A stretch of 34,064 nt of DNA from Coriobacteriales bacterium (GTDB taxonomy: Bacteria; Actinomycetota; Coriobacteriia; Coriobacteriales; UBA8131): positions 1 to 34,064 of the forward strand of contig JAITHV010000088.1 in the NCBI GenBank assembly GCA_031279835.1. Reading direction: 5' to 3'. Positions 1 to 8,532 of the stretch are shown here, in pieces (positions within the stretch are counted from its first letter, which is position 1; each line of letters starts with the position of its first letter). Below the pieces are notes generated by a model that did no database searches, was not told where the DNA came from, and was given only the letters and a program-made list of their open reading frames with translations. The position numbers were made by a program, and so were the translations under genes.

Positions 1-118
1 CGCTCGGCTGCGAACGTGCCGCTGGCACGTTCGCGGCGCCTCGCCCCATGTCTGGCTTCGAGCCCTTCGCCGATTGGGCCGGTTGTCGAGGGGGTTTGGT
101 GCGGGCGAAGGGACTCGA
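1..118. repeat. Copy 1 of a ~118-bp tandem direct repeat (period 173 bp), ending in a truncated copy of the tRNA-Leu 3' end
   Basis: 1-118 matches 174-291 with one mismatch seen (a61 vs t234). Contains the perfect inverted repeat GCGAACGTGCC-GCT-GGCACGTTCGC (10-34). Confidence 0.9.
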
Positions 119-173
119 CGTGATTTGCGAGGGCGGCAAGTCACGTGTCCTCGCTCGCTGCGCTCGCTGCGGA

Positions 174-291
174 CGCTCGGCTGCGAACGTGCCGCTGGCA
201 CGTTCGCGGCGCCTCGCCCCATGTCTGGCTTCGTGCCCTTCGCCGATTGGGCCGGTTGTCGAGGGGGTTTGGTGCGGGCGAAGGGACTCGA
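174..291. repeat. Copy 2 of the ~118-bp tandem repeat, running into the intact tRNA-Leu
   Basis: Same sequence as 1-118; last 18 bp are the 3' end of the tRNA gene on the minus strand. Hairpin copy at 183-207. Confidence 0.9.
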
Positions 292-352
292 ACCCCCACG
301 GTTGCCCACCAGGACCTAAACCTGGCGCGTCTGCCAATTCCGCCACGCCCGC
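274..352 (-). tRNA. tRNA-Leu (anticodon TAG)
   Basis: Reverse complement GCGGGCGTGGCGGAATTGGCAGACGCGCCAGGTTTAGGTCCTG...GGTTCGAGTCCCTTCGCCCGC; acceptor stem, TAG anticodon loop and T-arm visible. Confidence 0.93.
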
Positions 353-426
353 ACACATCCGAACAATCATACTACAGAGATTGAAATCTTTTGCGTTTTC
401 TTATAGAGTATCTACCGCTGGTAGGT

Positions 427-502
427 GCGGCAGTAGTTCAATTGGTAGAGCATCAGCCTTCCAAGCTGATCGTTGCGGGTTCGAGTCCCGTCTGCCGCTC
501 CA
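427..502 (+). tRNA. tRNA-Gly (anticodon TCC)
   Basis: GCGGCAG...CTTCCAA anticodon loop...GGTTCGAGTCC...CTGCCGCTCCA; CCA encoded. Confidence 0.93.
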
Positions 503-665
503 ACCCTCGCGGTCCAACTGGCAGAGGAACTCGAAGCCATACAAGGGAGACGACGAGTTTTTTTCGCATAACTGTGTAGAGTGCCCTGCTTGAGTCATGG
601 CGGCTCGCGATGAACATCCCTGACATGCCCAGTAGTCGTAATCAAAAATATATGCAGATGAGAGA

Positions 666-992
666 ATGAATATGGCAACCACAGTTGATTTCGTCGAGTA
701 CGTATGCGAGCAGGTGCGCGGCACAGGCGACATTCGCTTTAAGAAGATGTTCGGCGAGTACATGGTGTATGTGGACAACAAGCCTATCTTGCTTGTCTGC
801 GACAATACGGTGTTCGTAAAAATACTGCCTGCGCTGGATACTTTAATGGCGGATGCAGAAAAGGGATTCCCTTATGACGGAGCAAAAGAACACTATGTTC
901 TGGATATAGATAATGCTGAACTTGCGCGTGAGGTCGCAGTGGCGCTTTTACCTGTGACAGCGGTACCGAAGCCTCGCAAAAAAAGCTATTGA
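666..992 (+). CDS. TfoX/Sxy N-terminal-domain family protein
   Basis: Translation MATTVDFVEYVCEQV..IRFKKMFGEYMVYVDNKPILLVCDNTVFVK is typical of TfoX_N proteins. Confidence 0.8.
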   Translation: MNMATTVDFVEYVCEQVRGTGDIRFKKMFGEYMVYVDNKPILLVCDNTVFVKILPALDTLMADAEKGFPYDGAKEHYVLDIDNAELAREVAVALLPVTAVPKPRKKSY

Positions 993-1020
993 CAAAAAGG
1001 GCAATCCGAGCAACAGCACA

Positions 1021-1042
1021 TGTAAACCTCATCAGGTTTACA
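1021..1042. repeat. Perfect inverted repeat (9-bp arms, 4-nt loop)
   Basis: TGTAAACCT-CATC-AGGTTTACA upstream of the membrane protein ORF; no T-run follows. Confidence 0.8.
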
Positions 1043-1173
1043 CCGAAGCGATGTTCGAGATGGTGGTGTTCAAGGTGTAAGACGTGGTGGTCAATGCAAA
1101 GACAAGGCCACAGCCCTCAAGCGAGCAAGTGGAATTCCATGAGAGTCTATTAAAGGATAGGATTAAGTTCATC

Positions 1174-1617
1174 ATGAATAAAGATAATAACGATGATATC
1201 ATTTCTTGTCAGTATAAGAGGGTAAGCCTGCCAATACGATACAAGTTCGCAGCCATAGTAATGATAATCCACGGCGGTGTGATGGAGCTAGGCTCGAGCC
1301 TCGCCATGCTCCCCTTGCTTGCCTCGGGCAATGCTGATGCAGCAAGCCATTTTTCGTTTATCGTTCCTTATCTGCAAGAGAATATGCCGCTGATGCTTGT
1401 CATGGGATGCATCTTTGGAATAGTGAGGCTGACAGGCGCAGTCGCGCTCTTGAAGAATCGCATGTGGGGGCTTGTATTGTCCCTTATTAACTGCGCTATC
1501 ACGATGGCATTGATGATCTTCATGCTTCCGGCAGGCATTGCAGACGGAATCCTCGCGTGCCTGGCGTTGATTCTCATGCTGGTTGAGCATTTTGCTGACA
1601 AGAAGATAATTGAATGA
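1174..1617 (+). CDS. Hypothetical multi-pass membrane protein
   Basis: ORF 1084-1617; likely internal start MNKDNNDD at 1174; several hydrophobic segments. Confidence 0.55.
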   Translation: MNKDNNDDIISCQYKRVSLPIRYKFAAIVMIIHGGVMELGSSLAMLPLLASGNADAASHFSFIVPYLQENMPLMLVMGCIFGIVRLTGAVALLKNRMWGLVLSLINCAITMALMIFMLPAGIADGILACLALILMLVEHFADKKIIE

Positions 1618-1690
1618 AGATTGTGGGCAATGACCCGATACCTGCAAAAGGGGCAACAACGCTGCCGTATCGGCTTCGAACTGTAGATCG

Positions 1691-2095
1691 TCATGTACCC
1701 GAAAGGGACAACTGCCAAGTCAAGCCGTATCTGTCTTGCACCCAAGCATACAAATCGGCAAACGGGTACGTGCCGAGCTCCATGAGCTCAAATCCGCCCT
1801 TGACGAGCATTTCGTGCGCATGACGTAGCTCAGCCTCGTTGTCACATTCAACGAAAACAGAAGTAGACGGGGTGAGACTGTGAGGGTGCCCTTCCGAATC
1901 CATGAACCGAAAGGCTGTGCCTTTGATGGTAATCAGCGCGCTTTGCACTTTTCCTGCCGGTCCCCCTGGAATGGAGCCATCCCAGCGCAGAAGGTCTTCG
2001 ATTACCATATCATCGCCCCAAACAGACGCGTACAACGTCATCGCTTCCTCTGCTTGGCAGTTCGTGAACATAAAAAACGGGTACGCTCGGCTCAT
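1691..2095 (-). CDS. PhnB-like VOC superfamily protein
   Basis: MSRAYPFFMFTNCQAEEAMTLYASVWGDD... PhnB/3-demethylubiquinone methyltransferase-like glyoxalase fold; longer ORF reaches 2131. Confidence 0.8.
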   Translation of the reverse strand: MSRAYPFFMFTNCQAEEAMTLYASVWGDDMVIEDLLRWDGSIPGGPAGKVQSALITIKGTAFRFMDSEGHPHSLTPSTSVFVECDNEAELRHAHEMLVKGGFELMELGTYPFADLYAWVQDRYGLTWQLSLSGT

Positions 2096-2606
2096 TGTGA
2101 CTCTCCTCCTTTGATTCGGTGTACTAGGCAATGCGCCTTGTTCTCTGTAGCAGCCTGCAGGGCAACCGTGAATCCTGCAGCCAAGTCAGGCTGGTCAAAA
2201 AGCGACGATGCTTACAGTGTACGCCTCGTTGAAGAAGTATGACGGACAATCTGCGATATCGTCTGCATGTTACCGTTTCATGGCAGACTCCCATCTAGCA
2301 TCACTGATCGTTCGGGGGACGATGGCATTATCCGCACGCAGCGTGATTGCTGTAATTTTATAAAACCTTCTACTAGACGGTTTTACACTCATGCAGCCGA
2401 CGTAGCAAATGTTCGTTAAAACACACACGAAGGCAATCTGACATCGGCAGGCCTTTGAGATGGATCCTGCGGCTTCGGCGCTTGGTCTAGACTTCATATG
2501 CCATGGGGCATGAGCAGTAACGTCTGCAACGCATGCAGCTGCTTGTGCCGTTCGTGTGCATTGAATTCCTTTCGGGTTTCCGCTAGAGTTCTTTGTCACA
2601 AGTCAC

Positions 2607-2683
2607 GCGCCCGTAGCTCAGCTGGATAGAGTCGCAGACTTCTAATCTGTTTGTCGCAGGTTCGAATCCTGCCGGGCGCGCCA
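2607..2683 (+). tRNA. tRNA-Arg (anticodon TCT)
   Basis: GCGCCCGTAGCTCAGCTGGATAGAG...ACTTCTAATCT...GGTTCGAATCCTGCCGGGCGCGCCA; CCA encoded. Confidence 0.93.
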
Positions 2684-2740
2684 GCTTTCTTTTTTTCCTT
2701 AAAGCATGTGCGAGGCGACAGCGTCGCACTAGTGCGTTCC

Positions 2741-3919
2741 TCAAGCGGTTGAGCTTATTGTGCCGCCACCCAGCACCAGCATCCCGTCGCCGTCCGTCGC
2801 AGGCGTGTAAAGCACGAGCGCCTGGCCGCTGGCCAGGTCGCGCACGGGTGCCTCAAAGTCAACCCGCAGGACCGAGGCGTCAAGCATCGTGGCTGACGCC
2901 GGCCGCAGAGCGCTTCGGTACCGATGCTTTGCGAGCACGCCTGTTCGCGCGGCGACGCGCAGGGCGGCTGCAAGTGCGCAGCCGCCGCCAGTCTCCCCTA
3001 CCGTCAGGTTCACATCCTCCACAAAAGCCGTCCTGCATCCGAGTCGTTCTAGCGGCGCCACCACAATATGTGCGTGCGCGGCATCGATGGCCTTTACGTA
3101 GAGCGGCACGCCGGCGGCAACGCCCAAGCCTTTGCGCTGGCCGATGGTGTAGTGGGCGATCCCCGCATGCACGCCCAACACGTGCCCTTGCTCATCGACA
3201 ATCTGACCAGGACGCCTCGCCTCAGACGAGCATGACTCGATAAACGCCGCATAGCCCTTGTCGCCGACAAAGCAGATGTCTTGGCTTTCACCTTTGTGCG
3301 CCGTGGGCAGCCCTGCCCTTTGTGCGAGCTCGCGCACATGCTCCTTCAAGTATCCGCCAAGCGGCAGGCGCAGATAGGCAAGCTGCTGTTGCGTGAGGCT
3401 GAAGAGCACGTAGCTCTGGTCTTTTGAGGAATCGACCGCAGTGAGAAGCCCTTGGCGCCCCGTCGCGCCATGCTTGTCTGGAGCTAGTACAGCATCGCTA
3501 TCGTCATAAGTTACTATACGCGCATAATGCCCTGTTACCATGCAGGTAAATCCTAGGGCGCGGGCCCGCCGCATAAGGCGGTCGAACTTCAGATGGCGGT
3601 TGCACTCGATGCACGGGTTCGGGGTGGCGCCTCGCAGATACGACGCGACAAACGGGGCTATGACTTTCTCCTCAAACGAGTCAGTGAAGTTGAAGGTGTA
3701 GTGCGGGATGCCGAGCGCAGCGCAGACCCGCTTGGCGTCCTCGACTTCGCTGAGGGAGCAGCAACCGCTCGAGGCTTCGCCGTCGTCGCCGTCACCGTCG
3801 AAAAGCCTCATAGTGACACCTGTGCAATCATAGCCTTGTTGCTGCATGAGCAAGGCTGCAACGGAGCTGTCCACTCCCCCGCTCATAGCTACCAGTGCTG
3901 TTGGCCTTGTGTTACCCAT
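2741..3919 (-). CDS. mnmA: tRNA-specific 2-thiouridylase MnmA
   Basis: MGNTRPTALVAMSGGVDSSVAALLMQQQGYDCTGVTM; PP-loop SGGVDSS, TPNPCIECN and GESQDICFV motifs. ORF opens at 3952. Confidence 0.95.
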   Translation of the reverse strand: MGNTRPTALVAMSGGVDSSVAALLMQQQGYDCTGVTMRLFDGDGDDGEASSGCCSLSEVEDAKRVCAALGIPHYTFNFTDSFEEKVIAPFVASYLRGATPNPCIECNRHLKFDRLMRRARALGFTCMVTGHYARIVTYDDSDAVLAPDKHGATGRQGLLTAVDSSKDQSYVLFSLTQQQLAYLRLPLGGYLKEHVRELAQRAGLPTAHKGESQDICFVGDKGYAAFIESCSSEARRPGQIVDEQGHVLGVHAGIAHYTIGQRKGLGVAAGVPLYVKAIDAAHAHIVVAPLERLGCRTAFVEDVNLTVGETGGGCALAAALRVAARTGVLAKHRYRSALRPASATMLDASVLRVDFEAPVRDLASGQALVLYTPATDGDGMLVLGGGTISSTA

Positions 3920-3988
3920 AGGGGTCAATTCTACCTGAACACCATGGTACAATCAGCAAAACTCAGGCTGCCCAAGGAAGGAGACACC

Positions 3989-4609
3989 TTGCCGAACGAC
4001 AAAGGCGGATCCAAAATACGTATAGCGGAGCTTGGCGACGCGCAGGCGATACTCGACATCTACGCTCCGTACATCGAGCAAACCGCCATCACCTTCACCT
4101 CGACCGTCCCCGAAATGGAGGACGTCGCACGCACCATGCTCGACATCAAAAAACGATACCCCTACCTCGTGTGCTGCATCAACGACGCGGTGGTCGGGTT
4201 TGCCTATGCCTATTGGATGCGGCCGCATGACGCCTATCGGTGGAATGCCGAACTGGCCGTCTATATATCTCCCGACTATCATGGACGCGGCATCGCAACA
4301 GCCCTGTACACCGCCTTGTTCCCGATTTTGAAGGCGCAGGGTTTCTGCAACGTCTACGCCGTGATCACCCTTCCCAACGAGGCGAGCGTCGCGCTGCACC
4401 AGCACTTTGGCTTTACCGAGAGCTGCGTGCAACGCGAGGCCGGGTACAAGCTCGGTGCCTGGCGAGACGTGCTGTGGATGGAGTACCGCATCCCCGGCTC
4501 GGTAGACCCCGAGGTCCATGGAGTGCCGCTGCCGTTGTGCGACATCAACCAAAACGAGGTCGAGACGGCCCTCGCCGTGGCCTCGGCCTTGCTAAAAGGC
4601 GCACAGTGA
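3989..4609 (+). CDS. GNAT family N-acetyltransferase (phosphinothricin acetyltransferase-like)
   Basis: AELVDAQAILDIYAPYIEQTAITFTSTVPE-type sequence with YHGRGIATALY acetyl-CoA motif. TTG start at 3989 preceded by AGGAAGGAG; alternative ATG at 3944. Confidence 0.85.
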   Translation: MPNDKGGSKIRIAELGDAQAILDIYAPYIEQTAITFTSTVPEMEDVARTMLDIKKRYPYLVCCINDAVVGFAYAYWMRPHDAYRWNAELAVYISPDYHGRGIATALYTALFPILKAQGFCNVYAVITLPNEASVALHQHFGFTESCVQREAGYKLGAWRDVLWMEYRIPGSVDPEVHGVPLPLCDINQNEVETALAVASALLKGAQ

Positions 4610-5688
4610 CCGACGTCGCCCCGCAACGTGGCGCTGCGGGTCCCTTGGTCAGGCTAGGCTGCGACGCCCAGATGCCGGAAGGCTTTGTCATCGGAAGCAC
4701 CCAGGACGTGAAGGCCGCGACTGGGTGCACTGTAGTCTTGTGTGAGAAGGGCGCTGCCGGAGGCGTCAGCGTCCTCGGCGCGGCTCCCGCCACCCGAGAG
4801 ACAGACTTGTTACGCCCCGAAAACGCCGTGGACGTGGTGCACGGCCTCGTCTTAAGCGGAGGCTCTGCCTATGGGCTCGACGCAGCCAGTGGTGTTATGG
4901 CTTTTTTAGAGGAGAAGGGGCGCGGCGTCAGCTTTTCGGGCATGACGGTGCCGATCGTCGTCGGCGCCTCGCTGTTCGACTTGAACGTCGGTGACGGGAG
5001 CGTGCGCCCTGACGCTGCAATGGGCTATGCGGCCGCCCAGGCGGCGGCCACCACCACAGCAGTGGGCAACGTGGGCGCTGGCTGCGGGGCAAGCGTCGGC
5101 AAGCTGCTCGGACCGGCCATGAGTATGAAGGGCGGCCTCGGGGCTGCCAGCATCACGCTTTCGGGCGTCGCTGGCACAGACACGGTGACTGTGAGCGCGG
5201 TGGTTGCGGTCAACGCTCTGGGCTGCATCTACGACCGTGCCGCTCACCTGCCAAATCAGCCGATTGCCGGCGTCTTGGACCCTTCGCAGCGCACACACGG
5301 GCGCCTACACGTGCTTGACGGGCTTCAGGCCATCATGCGGCTCGCGGCAACATCAGCTGCCGATGAGGACGGGGCTGGCAGCGCAAACGCCATGCTGGGC
5401 GCCAACACGACGATCGGCTGCATCCTCACCGACGCGCGGCTTGCCAAGACACAGGCCGCTCGCGTCTCGGTCATGGCGCATGACGGTCTTGCCCGGGCCA
5501 TTGACCCCGTCCATACCGGCTTTGATGGAGACGCGGTGTTCTGCCTTGCCAGCGGCAGCGCGGGCGAAGGGGCCCAGCCTGACGTGATCGGGGCCTTTGC
5601 CGCTCTCGTCATGGAGCTTGCCGTGGTCAATGCGGCACGCGCAGCGCAAAGCGCCTATGGGCTTTTGGCTGCCTCTGACCTTGTGTGA
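4606..5688 (+). CDS. P1 family peptidase (DmpA/L-aminopeptidase-like)
   Basis: GFVIGSTQDVKAATGCTVVLCEKGAAGGVSVLGAAPATRETDLL..VHGLVLSGGSAYGLDAASGVM typical of S58/P1 peptidases; GTG start overlaps the preceding stop (GTGA). Confidence 0.9.
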   Translation: MTDVAPQRGAAGPLVRLGCDAQMPEGFVIGSTQDVKAATGCTVVLCEKGAAGGVSVLGAAPATRETDLLRPENAVDVVHGLVLSGGSAYGLDAASGVMAFLEEKGRGVSFSGMTVPIVVGASLFDLNVGDGSVRPDAAMGYAAAQAAATTTAVGNVGAGCGASVGKLLGPAMSMKGGLGAASITLSGVAGTDTVTVSAVVAVNALGCIYDRAAHLPNQPIAGVLDPSQRTHGRLHVLDGLQAIMRLAATSAADEDGAGSANAMLGANTTIGCILTDARLAKTQAARVSVMAHDGLARAIDPVHTGFDGDAVFCLASGSAGEGAQPDVIGAFAALVMELAVVNAARAAQSAYGLLAASDLV

Positions 5689-5796
5689 CTGCCCTGGAGG
5701 CGGCTGGCATCGCGTCGCCGCAGCAGGCAGTGGCAGTTGGCGCGTCCCTCAGCAGGCGGCAGGCGCGTCGGGCGAGGCAGGCGGCAGGCGCGTCCC

Positions 5797-6852
5797 TCAG
5801 TTGAACTTGAAGATCATGCGGGCTAACCGATAGCACGCCAAGGTGATCAGACGCCCGACTCTTCCTCTCAGGTTCACTCCCCTGCCCAGTATGCCGTTGC
5901 GCATTTGGGGGTACACGCCAGGGTTGCGCTCTTTTAGGTACTCCCAAAGTGAGCTGCGCAACTCAAGGGCGTCTGCACGCCCAGAGAGGAGCAAGAACAC
6001 TGACGAGACCACCATCATCATGGTCAGATAATTGGTCATATAGGCACGCAGTGGCAGCTCGGCGACATCGCGGTCGAGCACGAAGGCGTCAATCATGATT
6101 CGCGTGATGCGCAGTTGCTGGTCGATGCGCTTGGCCATGGTCTTCTCGTTCACAGACTGACCGTCACGGCCGATAAAATAGCGATAGAGGTCCACATTGA
6201 GGTAATACAGGGTCTTGACGCTCGGCAATGGCACGTACACAAAGATGTTATCTACATAAAAGGTGTGCCGGGGAAGCTCGAGCCCCGCACTGCGCAGGAC
6301 CTCGGTGCGGTAGGTGACCGAGTGCATGAGGATGTTTTGGTACGGTTTGAACGAGCTGACGGCATCCCACCCGATGACCTGGCCCTCAGGAAGCACGCCC
6401 GTGTAGCGGATGGGCTGTTTCTTAAACTCGAAGGCTTTCTCATACACATAGTTCGTGACAACAAGGTCTACCGGCTCAGCGTCGTCCACCAGGTGCGCAA
6501 GCAGGGCCATGGCTTTTTTCAGTGCATCTACGTCTAGCCAATCGTCAGCGTCCACAACCTTGAAGTAGGCGCCGCGCGCGTTGCGCAAACCAGTGTTGAC
6601 CGCCTCGCCGTGCCCGCCGTTTTGCTGATGGATGGCTTTGATGATGCCAGGGTACTGCCTGGCCCAATTGTCCACACACTCTGCGGTGTCGTCAACAACA
6701 GAGCCGTCGTCCACGAGCAGCACCTCGAAGCGGCCCTCATAGCCGACAGCGCCCTCAAGGATGCTGGTAATGCACTTGTTAAGATAGGTTGCCACGTTGT
6801 AGCAGGGCACCGAGAAGGTTATAAGGAGAGAGCTCTTGCTCGGCGTCGACAT
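5797..6852 (-). CDS. Glycosyltransferase family 2
   Basis: LITFSVPCYNVATYLNKCITSIL..EVLLVDDGS..NGGHGEAVNTGLRNARGAYFKVVDADDWL: GT2 GT-A motifs. Confidence 0.9.
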   Translation of the reverse strand: MSTPSKSSLLITFSVPCYNVATYLNKCITSILEGAVGYEGRFEVLLVDDGSVVDDTAECVDNWARQYPGIIKAIHQQNGGHGEAVNTGLRNARGAYFKVVDADDWLDVDALKKAMALLAHLVDDAEPVDLVVTNYVYEKAFEFKKQPIRYTGVLPEGQVIGWDAVSSFKPYQNILMHSVTYRTEVLRSAGLELPRHTFYVDNIFVYVPLPSVKTLYYLNVDLYRYFIGRDGQSVNEKTMAKRIDQQLRITRIMIDAFVLDRDVAELPLRAYMTNYLTMMMVVSSVFLLLSGRADALELRSSLWEYLKERNPGVYPQMRNGILGRGVNLRGRVGRLITLACYRLARMIFKFN

Positions 6853-6854
6853 GG

Positions 6855-8078
6855 CTATCCGACACACAGACTGTCAGCCAGCTCCAATGCTCGCTCGACG
6901 ATCTGGTCCATGTTGAAATACCGGTATTCCGCCAAGCGACCGAGGGCATGGAAGTTCGGCAGTGAGGCAAACAGGCCAAGGTAGCGCTCGTAGTGCTGCC
7001 TGTTTTTGTCATCGAGGATAGCATAATAGGGAACCTGTCCGGGCTTATCCTCAAACGCAAGGGGGTATTCCTTCATAAGCGTGGTATGACTGATGTCTTG
7101 CCCGGTGAGCCACGTGTACTCGGTGATACGCGTGTAGTCCTCGCTCACGGTGTAGTTGACCGTGCCGCAGGGCAACACATGCTTGCAGTCGTGGGGCTCG
7201 TACACAAACTCCAGCGAGCGGTACGGGAGCAACCCAAAGCGCTTCTTGCAGAGAAAGTCGAGCGGGCCGGTGTAGACGACCTCGCCGACAAACGCAGCGC
7301 CGCTCGCGCGCGTCTGCGCAAAGGGGGTGTCAGAGCCGGCATCCGGCGCCACAAACTCCAACACCTCTGCGGCGTCAAGGTTCACGAAGACCTCGATGCC
7401 CGGGTAGTCGAGAAGCCTCTCGAACAGCGGCGTGTACCCTGCTCGTGGCATGCCCTGGTAGGCGTCTTGGAAGTAGCGGTTGTCGCGGCCGACCAGAACG
7501 GGGACGCGCGCGGTGACGGTGGGATCAACCTCCTCCGGCGCCAGCCCCCACTGCTTTTGCGTGTAATAGAGGAAGACGTTTTGGTACACGAAGTCTGCCA
7601 GCTCGCTCAGCAAGGGGTCCTTCTGCGCACGTAGTTCGATGATGGGCACTTTTGTGTTCATTCCGAAACGCTCGACAAGACGGTCGATGAGCGCGGCGGC
7701 CTTGTGACCGTCGAAGTGCTGCTCAATGGAATTGAGGTTGAACGGGACGGGCGTGTAGGCGCCGTGAATGTCGGCAAGCACCTCGTGGGCGTAGTCGTAC
7801 CATTCAGTGTAGCGGCTCAGGTACTCGTAGACTCGCTGGCTGCCGGTATGAAAGATGTGCGGTCCGTAGCGGTGCACGAGCACGCCGTTCTCGTCGAGCT
7901 CGTCGTAGGCATTGCCGCCGATGTGGCCGCGCTGCTCAATGACCGCAACCCGCTTGCCAGATCGCTCGGCGAGCTCACGTGCGATAACGCTGCCTGCGAA
8001 ACCTGCACCAACCACGATGCAGTCAAATAGGGAGAAGTCGGGCAGGTCAGACGAGCGTGCGTCGGTTATCGATAGCAT
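6855..8078 (-). CDS. glf: UDP-galactopyranose mutase
   Basis: IVVGAGFAGSVIARELAERSGKRVAVIEQRGHIGGNAYDE..HRYGPHIFHT; flavin-binding UGM. Likely start MLSITD at 8078. Confidence 0.93.
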   Translation of the reverse strand: MLSITDARSSDLPDFSLFDCIVVGAGFAGSVIARELAERSGKRVAVIEQRGHIGGNAYDELDENGVLVHRYGPHIFHTGSQRVYEYLSRYTEWYDYAHEVLADIHGAYTPVPFNLNSIEQHFDGHKAAALIDRLVERFGMNTKVPIIELRAQKDPLLSELADFVYQNVFLYYTQKQWGLAPEEVDPTVTARVPVLVGRDNRYFQDAYQGMPRAGYTPLFERLLDYPGIEVFVNLDAAEVLEFVAPDAGSDTPFAQTRASGAAFVGEVVYTGPLDFLCKKRFGLLPYRSLEFVYEPHDCKHVLPCGTVNYTVSEDYTRITEYTWLTGQDISHTTLMKEYPLAFEDKPGQVPYYAILDDKNRQHYERYLGLFASLPNFHALGRLAEYRYFNMDQIVERALELADSLCVG

Positions 8079-8230
8079 GCGGCTCCTGTTCGTGTCGTGG
8101 CACCTAGGCGGAGCGGATCTTGCATCCGCCGACACGCGCTGCGCCGTCCAGAGATTCGGTACGTAGGTATTGTACCGCACTCGGCCTCAGCACAGGCTCA
8201 TCGCCTCAGCACAGGCAAGCGCAGGCAGGT

Positions 8231-8265
8231 GCAGTCAAGCAAGCGCAGTCAAGCAAGCGCAGTCA
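8231..8265. repeat. 14-bp tandem repeat (gcagtcaagcaagc), 2.5 copies
   Basis: Read directly; adjacent CCTCAGCACAGGC is duplicated at 8185-8197 and 8204-8216. Confidence 0.85.
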
Positions 8266-8334
8266 GGGAGCGGACCTCCGGCAATATCAGCGTTGACGAA
8301 GGGGCGCCCCTTGTCTGCGCGCCGTCCTCGAGAG

Positions 8335-8532
8335 TCACTGGTTGATGCCGATCGTTATCCGGTTCAGGGTGGGCGCGTCAGTGACGTAAACTCCGTCTTC
8401 GGTATTGTAGGTAAGGTAATACAGCCGTGCCCCGCCTGCGGCAAAGCCTATGCTTGCCAAGACGACCCCGGCAAGCACACAGAAAAGCGCGGCGATCGCC
8501 AGACGTCTCAATACGAGATTAAGCTTGCTCAT
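8335..8532 (-). CDS. Small membrane-anchored hypothetical protein
   Basis: 65 aa, one N-terminal TM; start overlaps the stop of the HAAS gene (8529-8532). Confidence 0.6.
   Translation of the reverse strand: MSKLNLVLRRLAIAALFCVLAGVVLASIGFAAGGARLYYLTYNTEDGVYVTDAPTLNRITIGINQ

Noticed and set aside
48-593. 181-aa ORF across the tRNA genes
   Set aside because: It reads through two tRNA genes and the tandem repeat; not a plausible protein.
2270-2599. 109-aa minus-strand ORF between phnB-like and tRNA-Arg
   Set aside because: No domain resemblance, unusual composition; treated as chance ORF.
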